A stretch of DNA of 64,000 nucleotides. It comes from Amycolatopsis mongoliensis (lineage in GTDB: Bacteria > Actinomycetota > Actinomycetes > Mycobacteriales > Pseudonocardiaceae). The stretch is taken from assembly GCF_030285665.1 (NCBI RefSeq), contig NZ_CP127295.1, positions 9,548,001-9,612,000 on the forward strand. The letters are read 5' to 3'. The notes under the pieces are model-generated. The model was given only the letters and a program-made list of their open reading frames with translations. It had not been told where the DNA came from and did not search any database. Shown piece after piece: positions 34,441 to 42,650 of this stretch; the stretch's first letter is position 1; each line of letters begins with the position of its first letter. Both the position numbers and the translations under genes were made by a program.

Positions 34441-34467
34441 GGCCGGTCCCGGTGACCGGGACCGGCC
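34441..34467 (-). terminator. Attenuator-like hairpin between precursor and P450
   Basis: GGCCGGTCCCGGT pairs with its complement to form a 13-bp GC-only stem around a central base, between the precursor stop (34475) and the P450 start (34415). It has no U-tract. Such hairpins commonly lower expression of the enzyme relative to the precursor in RiPP operons, or protect the upstream mRNA. Confidence 0.6.
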
Positions 34468-34474
34468 GCGGTGA

Positions 34475-34552
34475 TCAGATCCAGCCGTACCAGGCGTACG
34501 CCTTCAGGCTCTTCTTGGGAAGCGCTTTCTTGACCAGGCGGACGAGCTTCAC
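34475..34552 (-). CDS. RiPP precursor peptide, 25 residues, core candidate AWYGWI
   Basis: A GTG start at 34552 with GGGAGG 6 nt upstream gives a 25-residue peptide: a basic leader (MKLVRLVKKALPKKSLKAY) and an aromatic C-terminal end, AWYGWI. The six terminal residues match the length and pattern of the tryptorubin core (AWYIWY), and KKSLKAY before it resembles the leader ends I recall for atropopeptides. It is directly followed by the P450 gene on the same strand. A longer in-frame reading (64 residues, from 34669) exists but lacks a ribosome-binding site. Cross-linking of Trp-21, Tyr-22 and Trp-24 is the expected chemistry (inference). Confidence 0.8.
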   Translation of the reverse strand: MKLVRLVKKALPKKSLKAYAWYGWI

Positions 34553-34686
34553 CGGATTCCTCCCTAGTTCGGTTGTCAGGGCCGTGATCGACCCTAGGCA
34601 GCACTGGATCGGTTCCGCACGAAGCACTACACGTTCGGCCCAGATCTTTCGGCGCGAAATGGGCGCCATGAAAAATGCGTGTTAAA

Positions 34687-35580
34687 TCAGCGGAGCACTT
34701 CGCGCATGAATGTCACAAGCCAATGCTGTGCCGGACTGCGCGCGTGCGTGTGGCGCGTGTACACCGAAACCTGCGCCGGCTCCACGTCCATCGGCAGCTC
34801 GAACAGCCGGACGCGGTGCTCGGCCGCGAACATCTCCGCCACCAGGCGCGGCACCATCGCCACCAGCTCACCGTCCTGGACCAGGTACGGCAGGGCCGCG
34901 AACCGGGTCACCTCCAGGACCACCCGGTCGAGCAACCCGCACGCTTCCAGCGCGCGGCGGGGGCCGTCGTGGCCGGTCGGGCCGAACACCGTCACGTGGC
35001 GTTCCGCCGCCAGCTCCTCGAACCCCACCGACGCGCCCAGGCGGGGGTGGTCGCGAGACACCATTCCCAGGTACCCCTCGGAAAACAGCGGGACCCGCGC
35101 CACGCGCTGCGAGCTGATCAGCGGGGACGCGATGAACGCGTCGATCTCGCCGCGGCCCAGCTGGTCGGCCGCACGGTCGACGTCCAGCGGCCGGACGGTG
35201 AGCGTGACGCCGGGTGCCCGCGCGGGCAGCGCCGCCATCAGGCGTGGCAGCAGCGAGATCTCCCCCAGGTCCGACAGGCACAGCGTGAACGCCGCCCGGG
35301 CCGTCGAAGGCGAGAACGACCACGCGCCGCTGACCGCCGTCTCGATCCCGGACAGCGCGCTGCGCAGGGGTTCGTAGAGCGCGCGGGCGGTCGTCGTCGG
35401 CACCAGGCCGCCGCCCGTGCGGCGGAACAGCTCGTCGGAGAACCGGCGCCGCAGCTTCTGCAGGCTGTAGCTGATCGTCGGCTGCGTGACGTGCAGGGAC
35501 TCGGCCGTCGCGGTCACGCTGCGGGTCTCGTAGAGCAGCACGAACGTGCGCACGAGGTTGAGGTCGAAGTCCCGCATCAT
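34687..35580 (-). CDS. LysR-family regulator of the benzoylformate genes
   Basis: A LysR-type protein of about 297 residues. The N-terminal winged HTH is DLNLVRTFVLLYETRSVTATAESL then HVTQPTISYSLQKLRRRF; the C-terminal effector-binding domain begins near residue 90 (FTLCLSDLGEISLLPRL). It is divergent from the decarboxylase gene, with about 95 nt between starts, the classical layout for a LysR activator and its target operon. The effector is presumably an aromatic acid such as benzoylformate or mandelate (inference). Several in-frame ATGs (35577-35589) make the exact start uncertain. Confidence 0.88.
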   Translation of the reverse strand: MMRDFDLNLVRTFVLLYETRSVTATAESLHVTQPTISYSLQKLRRRFSDELFRRTGGGLVPTTTARALYEPLRSALSGIETAVSGAWSFSPSTARAAFTLCLSDLGEISLLPRLMAALPARAPGVTLTVRPLDVDRAADQLGRGEIDAFIASPLISSQRVARVPLFSEGYLGMVSRDHPRLGASVGFEELAAERHVTVFGPTGHDGPRRALEACGLLDRVVLEVTRFAALPYLVQDGELVAMVPRLVAEMFAAEHRVRLFELPMDVEPAQVSVYTRHTHARSPAQHWLVTFMREVLR

Positions 35581-35675
35581 CGATCCCATCTATGTGGATA
35601 CCTGCCAACATTTATTGGAACACAGGGCCGTGCGCTCCCTAGGGTCTGGGCCAACCCGCCCGAGAGGACCCGCGC

Positions 35676-37250
35676 ATGCCCAGCGCCCGCCGACTGGCCC
35701 ACGAGTTCCTGCACCGCCGTGGCCTGACCACGATCTTCGGCAACCCCGGCTCGAACGAGCTGCCGTTCCTCGCCGAGCTGCCGGACGACTTCCGGTACGT
35801 CCTCGGCCTGCACGAAGGCGCCGTCGTCGGGATGGCCGACGGCTACGCCCAGGCGACCGGCCGCCCGGTGCTGGTGAACCTGCACGCCGCCGCCGGGTCG
35901 GGCAACGCGATGGGCGCGCTGACCAACGCCGTCTACTCGCGCTCTCCCCTGGTGCTCACCGCCGGCCAGCAGGTGCGGGCGGCCATCGGCATGGAGGCGA
36001 TGCTCGCCAACGTCGACGCCACGCAGCTGATGCGTCCCCTGGCCGTCTGGTCCGGCGAGCCGAGCTGCGCCGAAGACGTCCCGCGGTCGCTCGCCCAGGC
36101 GGTGTTCGAAGCCGAGCTGCACCGGGGCCCGAGCTACCTCTCGGTGCCCTACGACGACTGGGGTGCCGAGCTGGACGCGAACGCGTCCATCACGCTGGAC
36201 CGAAGCGTGAGCAGGGGCCTGGCACCGAACGAGGCTCAGCTCGACGAGCTCGCGAAGAGCGTCGCCGCGGCGAAGAACCCCGCGCTCGTCCTGGGCGGGG
36301 ACCTCGACGCGACGGGCCTGTTCGACCGGGCTGTCGCGCTCGCCGAGCACCTCGGGCTGCCGACCTGGGTGGCGCCGTCGCCGCACCGGCTGCCCTTCCC
36401 CAACCGGCACCCGCTCTTCCGCGGCGTGCTCCCGGCCGGCATCGCACCGGTCTCGGACGCGCTGACCGGGCACGACATCGTGCTCGTGCTCGGCGCGCCG
36501 GTGTTCCGCTACCACCAGTACGTGCCGGGCGCGTACCTGCCGGAAGGCACGCGGCTGGTCCAGGTGACCGACGACGTCGGCGCCGCGGCCCGCGCGCCGA
36601 TGGGCGAAGCGCTGGTCGCCGACCCCGCGCCGGTGATCGAAGCGCTGCTGGCCCGCGTGCCCGCGCGGACCTCCCCCAGCGGCTTCACCGCGAACCCGGA
36701 GCCGAAGGCCGGCACGACGGCGCTGCACCCGGAGCAGGTCTTCGCGGCGCTGCGCGAAACCCAGCTGGACGACACCCGCTACGTCGTCGAATCGACTTCG
36801 ACGAACTCGGCCTGGTGGCGCCAGCTGGACCTGCGCCGCGAGGGCTCGTACTTCTTCCCCGCCGCCGGGGGCCTCGGCTTCGGCCTGCCCGCCGCGGTCG
36901 GCGTGGCCCTGGGCAGCCCGGACCGCCCGGTCGTCGGCGTCATCGGCGACGGCTCGGCCAACTACGGCATCACGGCGCTGTGGACAGCGGCGCACTACCG
37001 CGTCCCGGTCACGTTCGTGATCCTGCGCAACGGTGTCTACGGCGCGCTGCAGTGGTTCGGGGAGCTGCTCGGGACGCCGGACGTGCCGGGCACCGAGATC
37101 CCCGGCCTGGACTTCACCGCCATCGCCGCCGGTTACGGCGTTTCCGCCACCACTGTCACCGACCTCGACCACCTGCACACCGAGCTCAAGACGATCCCGG
37201 ACGGCCCGCGGCTGATCCAGGTCGACACCGAACCGACCTCCCCGGAGTGA
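35676..37250 (+). CDS. mdlC: Benzoylformate decarboxylase
   Basis: A 524-residue ThDP enzyme converting benzoylformate to benzaldehyde and CO2. Residues align one-to-one with the catalytic ones known for the Pseudomonas enzyme: Ser-26 in GNPGSNELP, Glu-47 in LHEGAVVGMADGY, His-70 in NLHAAAGSGNAMG, and the second active-site His in APVFRYHQYVPG. The ThDP motif begins GDGSANYG and ends at the expected Asn. It is the first gene of a plus-strand operon with the aldehyde dehydrogenase (stop to start 2 nt) and a transporter. No mandelate dehydrogenase or racemase lies in this window, so benzoylformate may be the entry substrate. Confidence 0.93.
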   Translation: MPSARRLAHEFLHRRGLTTIFGNPGSNELPFLAELPDDFRYVLGLHEGAVVGMADGYAQATGRPVLVNLHAAAGSGNAMGALTNAVYSRSPLVLTAGQQVRAAIGMEAMLANVDATQLMRPLAVWSGEPSCAEDVPRSLAQAVFEAELHRGPSYLSVPYDDWGAELDANASITLDRSVSRGLAPNEAQLDELAKSVAAAKNPALVLGGDLDATGLFDRAVALAEHLGLPTWVAPSPHRLPFPNRHPLFRGVLPAGIAPVSDALTGHDIVLVLGAPVFRYHQYVPGAYLPEGTRLVQVTDDVGAAARAPMGEALVADPAPVIEALLARVPARTSPSGFTANPEPKAGTTALHPEQVFAALRETQLDDTRYVVESTSTNSAWWRQLDLRREGSYFFPAAGGLGFGLPAAVGVALGSPDRPVVGVIGDGSANYGITALWTAAHYRVPVTFVILRNGVYGALQWFGELLGTPDVPGTEIPGLDFTAIAAGYGVSATTVTDLDHLHTELKTIPDGPRLIQVDTEPTSPE

Positions 37251-37252
37251 CC

Positions 37253-38680
37253 ATGACCTTGCTCGAGAAAGACTTCGTCCACGGTTCCGGCGGGACCCAC
37301 CCGGTCGTCGAACCGGCCACCGGGGAAACCCTGGGCGGCGTGGGCATCGCGACGCCGGACGACGTCGCCGCGGCCGCGATCGCGGCGGCGAAGACCCAGC
37401 GCGACTGGGCCCGGCGCAAGCCTGCCGAGCGCGCCGCGGTGCTGCGTCGCGCCGGTGAGCTCTGGGAGGCACACGCCGCCGAGGTGCAGGACTGGATCGT
37501 CCGCGAAGCCGGTTCGACCCGGCCCAAGGCCGGGATCGAGACGGAGATGGCGGCCGGGATCTGCTTCGAGGCCGCGGCCCTGCCCACCCACCCGCGCGGC
37601 GAAGTGCTGAGCACCGGCGAACCGCGCTGGTCGCTGGCCCGGCGCGTCCCGGCCGGGGTGGTGTCGGTGATCTCGCCGTTCAACTTCCCGCTGATCCTGG
37701 CGATCCGCTCGGTCGCGCCCGCGCTCGCGCTCGGCAACGCCGTGCTGCTCAAGCCGGACCTGCGCACCGCGGTTTCCGGCGGGGTGAGCCTGGTGCGCGT
37801 CTTCGAAGAGGCCGGGCTGCCCGAGGGCCTGCTGCACCTGCTGCCCGGGGACGCCGCCGTCGGCGCCGCGGTGGTCGACGCGCCGGAGGTGTCGGTCGTG
37901 TCGTTCACCGGCTCGACGGCCGCCGGCCGCAAGGTCGGCGAGGCCGCCGCGCGGGCACTCAAGCGCGTGCACCTGGAACTGGGCGGGAACAACGCGCTCG
38001 TCGTGCTGCCGGGCGCCGACGTCGCGAAGGCCGCGTCCGCCGGCGCGTTCGGCTCGTTCCTGCACCAGGGTCAGATCTGCATGACGACCGGGCGTCACCT
38101 CGTGCACGAGTCCCAAGTGGACGAATACGTCGAAGCCCTCGCGGAGAAGGCGCGGCGGCTGCCGGTCGGGAACCCCGCCGCCGGCGACGTCGCGCTCGGC
38201 CCGATCATCGACGACCGGCAGCTCGCGCACGTCACCGACGTCGTCGACCGGAGTGTCGCGGCGGGCGCGACGGTCGTCGCGGGCGGCAAGCCCGACGCGC
38301 CGTACTACCCGCCGACCGTCCTCTTCGGACTTTCCGACGACACACCCGCTTGGCGCGAAGAGATCTTCGGCCCGGTCGCGCCGGTGCGGGCCTACCGCGA
38401 CCTGGACGAGGCCGCGCGGCTGGTCAACGACTCCGAGTACGGCCTGTCGGTCGGCATCCTCGGCGACGTCGGCACCGCGATGACGCTGGCCGACGAGGTG
38501 CGCTCGGGCAAGGTGCACATCAACGAGCAGACCGTCGGCGACGAGCCCACCGCGCCGTTCGGCGGTGTCGGCGACTCCGGCAACGGCTCCCGCTTCGGCG
38601 GCGCCCAGGCCAACATCGAGGCCTTCACCGAGACCCAGTGGCTGACGGTCCGCGCGGACATCGCGGGCTACCCCTTCTGA
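37253..38680 (+). CDS. Benzaldehyde dehydrogenase (NAD(P)+)
   Basis: A 475-residue aldehyde dehydrogenase starting 2 nt after the decarboxylase stop; upstream in-frame starts are shadows. Features are SPFNFPLILAIRSVAPALALG (positions about 139-159), the nucleotide-binding FTGSTAAGRKVG, the catalytic general-base Glu in LELGGNNALVVL and the nucleophilic Cys in HQGQICMTTGRH. The IFGPVAPV and PFGGVGDSGNGSRFGG motifs close the domain. HQGQICMTTGR is typical of the benzaldehyde/vanillin dehydrogenase branch. It oxidises the benzaldehyde made by the neighbouring decarboxylase to benzoate. Confidence 0.9.
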   Translation: MTLLEKDFVHGSGGTHPVVEPATGETLGGVGIATPDDVAAAAIAAAKTQRDWARRKPAERAAVLRRAGELWEAHAAEVQDWIVREAGSTRPKAGIETEMAAGICFEAAALPTHPRGEVLSTGEPRWSLARRVPAGVVSVISPFNFPLILAIRSVAPALALGNAVLLKPDLRTAVSGGVSLVRVFEEAGLPEGLLHLLPGDAAVGAAVVDAPEVSVVSFTGSTAAGRKVGEAAARALKRVHLELGGNNALVVLPGADVAKAASAGAFGSFLHQGQICMTTGRHLVHESQVDEYVEALAEKARRLPVGNPAAGDVALGPIIDDRQLAHVTDVVDRSVAAGATVVAGGKPDAPYYPPTVLFGLSDDTPAWREEIFGPVAPVRAYRDLDEAARLVNDSEYGLSVGILGDVGTAMTLADEVRSGKVHINEQTVGDEPTAPFGGVGDSGNGSRFGGAQANIEAFTETQWLTVRADIAGYPF

Positions 38681-38704
38681 TTCCATTCCCCCAGGAGTAC
38701 GACA

Positions 38705-39919
38705 ATGACGACGTCTCCCGCCCGTCCCGTGTGGACGGCGGTCCTCTGCTGGCTGACCGTCCTGCTCGAGGGCTACGACCTGGTCGCGCTCGGCGCCACC
38801 ATCCCGACCCTGCTGAAGAGCGGCTACCTCGGCTTCACCGCGGCCGGCGCGACGGCGGTCGCCACCGTGTCGCTGGTCGGCGTGGCGGTCGGCGCGGCCT
38901 GCCTCGGCCCGCTCACCGACCGCTTCGGCCGTCGCGGCATGCTCATCGGCTCGGTGCTGCTGTTCTCGCTGTTCACCCTGCTGACGCCGCTGGCGCCGAA
39001 CGTGGCGGCGTTCGGGATCTTCCGGTTCGTCGCCGGGCTCGGCCTCGGCGCGTGCATGCCGGTGGCGCTGACCGTGATGTCGGAGAACCTCCCGGCGCGG
39101 CGGCGGGCCAGCGCGAGCACGTTCACGATGACCGGCTACCACGTCGGCGCGGTGCTGACGTCGATCCTGGCGCTGTACGCGAAGGACGACTGGCACCTGC
39201 TGTTCTACGGCGGCGGGATCGTCGGCCTGCTGGCCGTGCCGCTGATGTGGTGGAAGCTGCCGGAGTCGGCCGCCTACCTCGCGTCCCGCCAGGACGCGGC
39301 GGCCGAGCGCGTCGGCCTGCGCGACCTGCTGGGCGCGCGGTTCCGGCGGATCAGCATCGCGGTGTGGACCGGGTCGTTCATGGGGCTGCTGCTGGTCTAC
39401 GGGCTCAACACGTGGTTGCCGCAGCTGATGCGCACGGCGGGCTACCCGATCTCGACGTCGATCACGTTGCTGCTGGTGCTCAACATCGGCGCGGTGCTCG
39501 GGCTGGTCCTGGCCGGCACGATCGCCGACCGGTTCGGGATCCGGCCGATCGCCCGGATCTGGTTCGGCGCGGGCGCGGTGCTGCTCGCGGCGCTGAGCCT
39601 GAAGATCGGGAACGCGTTCGTGCTCAACGCGGTCGTGCTGCTGACCGGCGTGTTCGTGTTCTCCGCGCAGGTGCTGATCTACGGGTACGTGGCCCAGGCG
39701 TTCCCGGCGCAGGCCCGGGGTACCGCGCTCGGGCTGACGTCGGCGGTCGGGCGGCTCGGGTCGATCCTCGGGCCGTTCGTGACCGGCGCGCTCGTCACCG
39801 CCGGGGTCGCGTACCCGTGGGGGTTCTACTTCTTCGCCGTCGTGGCCGCGTTCGGGCTGCTCGCGGTGCTGATGCTGCGCGGCGAGGCGCGTGCGCCCTC
39901 GGCGCTGACGACGGTGTAG
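38705..39919 (+). CDS. Aromatic acid:H+ symporter-type MFS transporter
   Basis: A 404-residue MFS protein with about 12 membrane helices. LLEGYDLVALGATIP in helix 1 is the (D/E)GYD motif of the AAHS family, which imports benzoate, 4-hydroxybenzoate and similar acids, and GPLTDRFGRRGML is the loop 2-3 MFS motif. It lies 24 nt after the dehydrogenase, last in the operon. It probably imports benzoylformate, mandelate or benzoate, in line with the two enzymes. Confidence 0.9.
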   Translation: MTTSPARPVWTAVLCWLTVLLEGYDLVALGATIPTLLKSGYLGFTAAGATAVATVSLVGVAVGAACLGPLTDRFGRRGMLIGSVLLFSLFTLLTPLAPNVAAFGIFRFVAGLGLGACMPVALTVMSENLPARRRASASTFTMTGYHVGAVLTSILALYAKDDWHLLFYGGGIVGLLAVPLMWWKLPESAAYLASRQDAAAERVGLRDLLGARFRRISIAVWTGSFMGLLLVYGLNTWLPQLMRTAGYPISTSITLLLVLNIGAVLGLVLAGTIADRFGIRPIARIWFGAGAVLLAALSLKIGNAFVLNAVVLLTGVFVFSAQVLIYGYVAQAFPAQARGTALGLTSAVGRLGSILGPFVTGALVTAGVAYPWGFYFFAVVAAFGLLAVLMLRGEARAPSALTTV

Positions 39920-40093
39920 TCAGGCGGTTTCCTCGGGGCGGCGGCGCAGGGTGGGCTCGGGGTCCTCGGTCCGGCGGTCGGAGTCCCGGAGCACTTCGCG
40001 GGCCTGGGCTTCGGGATCGGCGCTGTCGGCGGCCTGCTCTTCCGGGAGCAGCTCGGCGCGGGTTTCCGTCCGATCGGGGATCTTGTCGTCCAT
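39920..40093 (-). CDS. Small conserved acidic protein
   Basis: A 57-residue hydrophilic protein (MDDKIPDRTETRAELLPEEQ at the start, then DPEAQAREVLRDSDRRTEDP). I recall near-identical short proteins as conserved hypotheticals in Streptomyces and relatives; no function is known to me. It is convergent with the transporter gene, the stops adjoining each other. No clear ribosome-binding site. Confidence 0.55.
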   Translation of the reverse strand: MDDKIPDRTETRAELLPEEQAADSADPEAQAREVLRDSDRRTEDPEPTLRRRPEETA

Positions 40094-40129
40094 GCCGGGG
40101 TGGTACCCGGTGCCGCCCCGGCTCAGACA

Positions 40130-40738
40130 TCAGTCCTTGGCCCGCCGGTTCCCGGCCGCGGTGCGGCGAAGGCGGTCCGCCTGCTCCGAGATCTCCCCCA
40201 GCTGCGCCGCCAACCCGGCGTGCTCGACGGCCAGGTGCGGCCGAGCCGCGGCCAACGGCGGCAGCAGCGTCGCCGGGTCGTCGTCGCCCAAGGCCGCTCC
40301 CAGCCGGTCCACGCTCGCCTGTGCCGCCGGGCCGAGGCCGTCCAAGGCGCTCACCCGGCCGGCGAGCTGGCGCAGGATCGCCGAGTTGCGGCGCGCCCAG
40401 TCGGCGACCGCGCGGTCGCCCGCCCGGCGGTCGCGCTCCGCGTCGACCCGGGCCTCGCCCGTCTTCTCGCCCGTGTTCGACGGCTGCAGCCGCAGGTAGC
40501 GCCGTTCCGCGGCCTGGCGGCTCGCCACGCCCAGCGCCGGCGCCAGCGCCACCCAGCTGGTGCCCGCCGCGCGAGCCGCGGTGATCAGCTCCGGCTCCCA
40601 GCCGGCGAGCTCCTCGCGCAGCACGCGCAGGCCGGCCAGTGCGGACAGCAGCCGATCCTGGTCCGCCGAGCCCGCGCGGGCGGCCGCGACCACCTCGTGG
40701 ATCCGGCGCAGGGCACCGGCGGGATCGCTCACGTCCAT
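40130..40738 (-). CDS. HTH-containing protein of the 'type III effector/Hsp18 regulator-like' family
   Basis: A 202-residue helical protein. Residues about 50-80 (LITAARAAGTSWVALAPALGVASRQAAERRY) are a resolvase-like helix-turn-helix, and the C-terminal half is Ala/Leu-rich, perhaps a dimerisation coil. Similar actinobacterial proteins are annotated as type III effector or Hsp18 regulator, names I take from memory and with little experimental weight. Two tandem palindrome-like sites lie directly upstream of its start, so it may repress itself. No small heat-shock gene is near. Confidence 0.65.
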   Translation of the reverse strand: MDVSDPAGALRRIHEVVAAARAGSADQDRLLSALAGLRVLREELAGWEPELITAARAAGTSWVALAPALGVASRQAAERRYLRLQPSNTGEKTGEARVDAERDRRAGDRAVADWARRNSAILRQLAGRVSALDGLGPAAQASVDRLGAALGDDDPATLLPPLAAARPHLAVEHAGLAAQLGEISEQADRLRRTAAGNRRAKD

Positions 40739-40739
40739 T

Positions 40740-40784
40740 TGTCATCCTTTCGACGACCCATATCTTGTCATCGTTATGACGACA
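40740..40784 (-). promoter_or_regulatory. Two tandem operator-like palindromes
   Basis: TGTCATCCTTTCGACGACC (40740-40758) and TGTCATCGTTATGACGACA (40766-40784) share the pattern TGTC(A/G)TC-N5-GA(C/T)GAC and start 26 bp apart, immediately upstream of the HTH gene start at 40738. They are candidate binding sites for that protein. Confidence 0.6.
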
Positions 40785-40934
40785 TGTTAGAACAAAAGCA
40801 CCTGGTGACGCCAGAGCCCGTCGACTTCCCGGAGGTGACCCCATGGTGACGCGCACCGGCCCGGTCCGCGACCGGTTCCCTCTCACCGGTTCCCGCGACC
40901 ACCGGGAAATCACGGCCTGACCTCGGAGAAGGCG

Positions 40935-40959
40935 GGGTCCGGGCACCGCGCCCGGACCC
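40935..40959 (+). promoter_or_regulatory. Leader hairpin before the ANTAR gene
   Basis: GGGTCCGGGC and GCCCGGACCC form a 10-bp stem with a 5-nt loop, 29 nt before the GTG of the ANTAR-domain gene. ANTAR proteins bind paired hexaloop hairpins in leaders; here one pentaloop hairpin is visible, so autoregulation is only a possibility. Confidence 0.4.
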
Positions 40960-40987
40960 GGTCTTCACGACGTCGGAGGAGAATCGC

Positions 40988-41788
40988 GTGACCACCGAAA
41001 GACCCATCACGGGCGAGCGCGCGCCGGCGACCGCGCTGTTCGAAGAGCTCCTGGAGCGGATCGCCGCCGACGTGCCGGGCGCCCTCGGCGCGGCTGTTTC
41101 CGTGCACCACCACGGAAAGCCACTGCACGCGGTCGCCACCCGCGGGCTCGCGGCCACCTTCGTCCCGGCCCAGCTGGACCGGTTCGGCGGCCCGGTCCCG
41201 ACGGCCGCCCATACCGGCGAACCGGTCGTCACCGGCGACGTCTTCGCCGACGAACGCTGGCCGTCGCTCACCCTGGACGGCCTGCTCGGGCACCACCCCG
41301 GGCCGGCGGCCGACTGGCCGCGCGTCCAGGGCGTCGCGGCACTGCCCGCGCCCTGGGGCGCCGACGGCAGGCTGGTGCTGTCGGTGACGCTCGACCGGCC
41401 CGCCACCGAAGAGACGCTGAACGTGTTGCGGCGCCACGAAAGGTTCACGGCGATGGCACTGGTCGTGGCCGAAGCGGCCCAGCCGGACCGGACCGAGCAG
41501 ATCCTGGACCTGCTGCAGTCGCGAGCCGCGCTGGAGGAAGCAAAGGGCATCGTCATCGCCCTGCGCCGCTGCGACCCCGACGAGGCCTGGGCGACGCTGC
41601 GGCGGGCGAGCCAGCAGTTCAACGTCAAGGTGCGCGAGCTCGCCGTCGCGCTGGTGGAGCTGATGGCCGGGGCCCCGGCGCCGCAGCCCGACGGCGACCG
41701 CACGATCCACCCGGGTCCCGCCGCGCGCGCCGCCGCCGAGCAGGTCCTGCGGGCGTTCGCGAGCGAGGCCGAGCTGACCGGCTTGTGA
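40988..41788 (+). CDS. GAF-ANTAR domain transcription antitermination regulator
   Basis: A 266-residue protein starting at GTG after GGAGGAGAATCGC. Residues about 15-160 fit a GAF-type sensor domain (ALFEELLERIAADVPGALG ... TGEPVVTGDVFADERWP). Residues about 175-230 are an ANTAR RNA-binding domain with the signature SRAALEEAKGIV then RCDPDEAWATLRRASQQFN. ANTAR proteins act on nascent RNA to prevent termination. The ligand is not evident. A 38-residue tail follows. Confidence 0.88.
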   Translation: MTTERPITGERAPATALFEELLERIAADVPGALGAAVSVHHHGKPLHAVATRGLAATFVPAQLDRFGGPVPTAAHTGEPVVTGDVFADERWPSLTLDGLLGHHPGPAADWPRVQGVAALPAPWGADGRLVLSVTLDRPATEETLNVLRRHERFTAMALVVAEAAQPDRTEQILDLLQSRAALEEAKGIVIALRRCDPDEAWATLRRASQQFNVKVRELAVALVELMAGAPAPQPDGDRTIHPGPAARAAAEQVLRAFASEAELTGL

Positions 41789-41842
41789 CGCCCGGGCGTC
41801 GCGGACGACCCGCACGGATCGTCGCCGGCGGCTCGGGCCGGC

Positions 41843-42292
41843 TCACCGGATCGGCTCGATGCGGAACACCGCGATGCGCTCCGCCGCCGCGGCGGCGGCG
41901 TCCGGGGTCGCCGCGTCCGCGAGGCCCGTGGTCACCAGCCGCTTTCCCACGCTGGCCGGGCTGTTCGCCACCAGCTCGCGCAGGAGCGGGCGCCGCTCCT
42001 CCACCGGGACCTCCGTCAGGCGGGCCGCCGACGTGCGGCGGCCGCGGGTGAGCGTCACCTCGGCCGCCGCCCGGGCGTTCGCGACCCAGGCCGCCTTCGG
42101 GTAGGCCTGGAAGATGTAGCGGTCGCCGTCGATCGGGATGACCGCGATCGGGAACGTGCGCGGGACGCCCGTGCGCCGTCCGGGGACGGTGAGCAGCTGC
42201 ATCGGGCCGAACGCGACACCCAGCCGCTGCAGGCCCACGACGATCTTGTTCCCGGCGTTGACCATCCGCCGGTAGTTCTGCGCTGTTGTCAT
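41843..42292 (-). CDS. DDN-like deazaflavin (F420)-dependent nitroreductase/quinone reductase
   Basis: A 149-residue split-barrel protein; start ATG at 42292 (MTTAQNYRRMVNAGN). LLTVPGRRTGVPRTFPIAVI is the family signature for F420 binding, followed by YIFQAYPKAAWVANARAAAEVTL. These actinobacterial enzymes use reduced F420 to reduce quinones or nitro compounds and protect against oxidative stress. It is a single gene, convergent with the ANTAR gene. Confidence 0.85.
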   Translation of the reverse strand: MTTAQNYRRMVNAGNKIVVGLQRLGVAFGPMQLLTVPGRRTGVPRTFPIAVIPIDGDRYIFQAYPKAAWVANARAAAEVTLTRGRRTSAARLTEVPVEERRPLLRELVANSPASVGKRLVTTGLADAATPDAAAAAAERIAVFRIEPIR

Positions 42293-42344
42293 GCCACGAC
42301 CGTACACGAGATCATATGAAACTCATATCATCTGTTTCTCGTAT

Positions 42345-42524
42345 TCAGCGTCGCTCCGGGCCGGGCTGCGGTTCCGGCGGCAACGGGTCCGGGACGGGTG
42401 TGCCGGGCTCGGGAGCCGGCCGGTCCGGGCCTGGGCCGGGCAGCGACGGATCCGGGACGACGGGATCCGGCGGGATCGGTTCGGGCGGCGCCGGGGGTGC
42501 GGTCAGGCGAGCTGCGGTCGACAT
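42345..42524 (-). CDS. Small proline-rich protein
   Basis: A 59-residue frame with GAAGGGAAGA before the ATG. After a short N-terminus (MSTAARLTAPP) it is almost wholly Pro/Glu/Asp/Gly repeats of the PPEPxPPDP type, so probably disordered. The family is unknown. The compositional bias could also make this a chance frame, but the ribosome-binding site argues for a gene. Confidence 0.4.
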   Translation of the reverse strand: MSTAARLTAPPAPPEPIPPDPVVPDPSLPGPGPDRPAPEPGTPVPDPLPPEPQPGPERR

Positions 42525-42650
42525 CGGTCTTCCCTTCGCTGCGCATCGCCGTCCGCGGCCCGGACGGTGATCACCGGTGGTTACCACCGCGACCTGGCGC
42601 GGAAACCGGCCGGTTGACCCTGACACCGTGTCAGCCGCTATCCCGGACTC

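Noticed and set aside
34475..34669. 64-residue reading for the precursor peptide
   Set aside because: No ribosome-binding site before 34669, and the extra residues read as untranslated leader; the GTG at 34552 has GGGAGG at correct spacing.
40935..40959. ANTAR-type dual hexaloop leader
   Set aside because: Only one hairpin with a 5-nt loop is seen, so the defined ANTAR RNA motif is not met; kept only as a possible leader hairpin.
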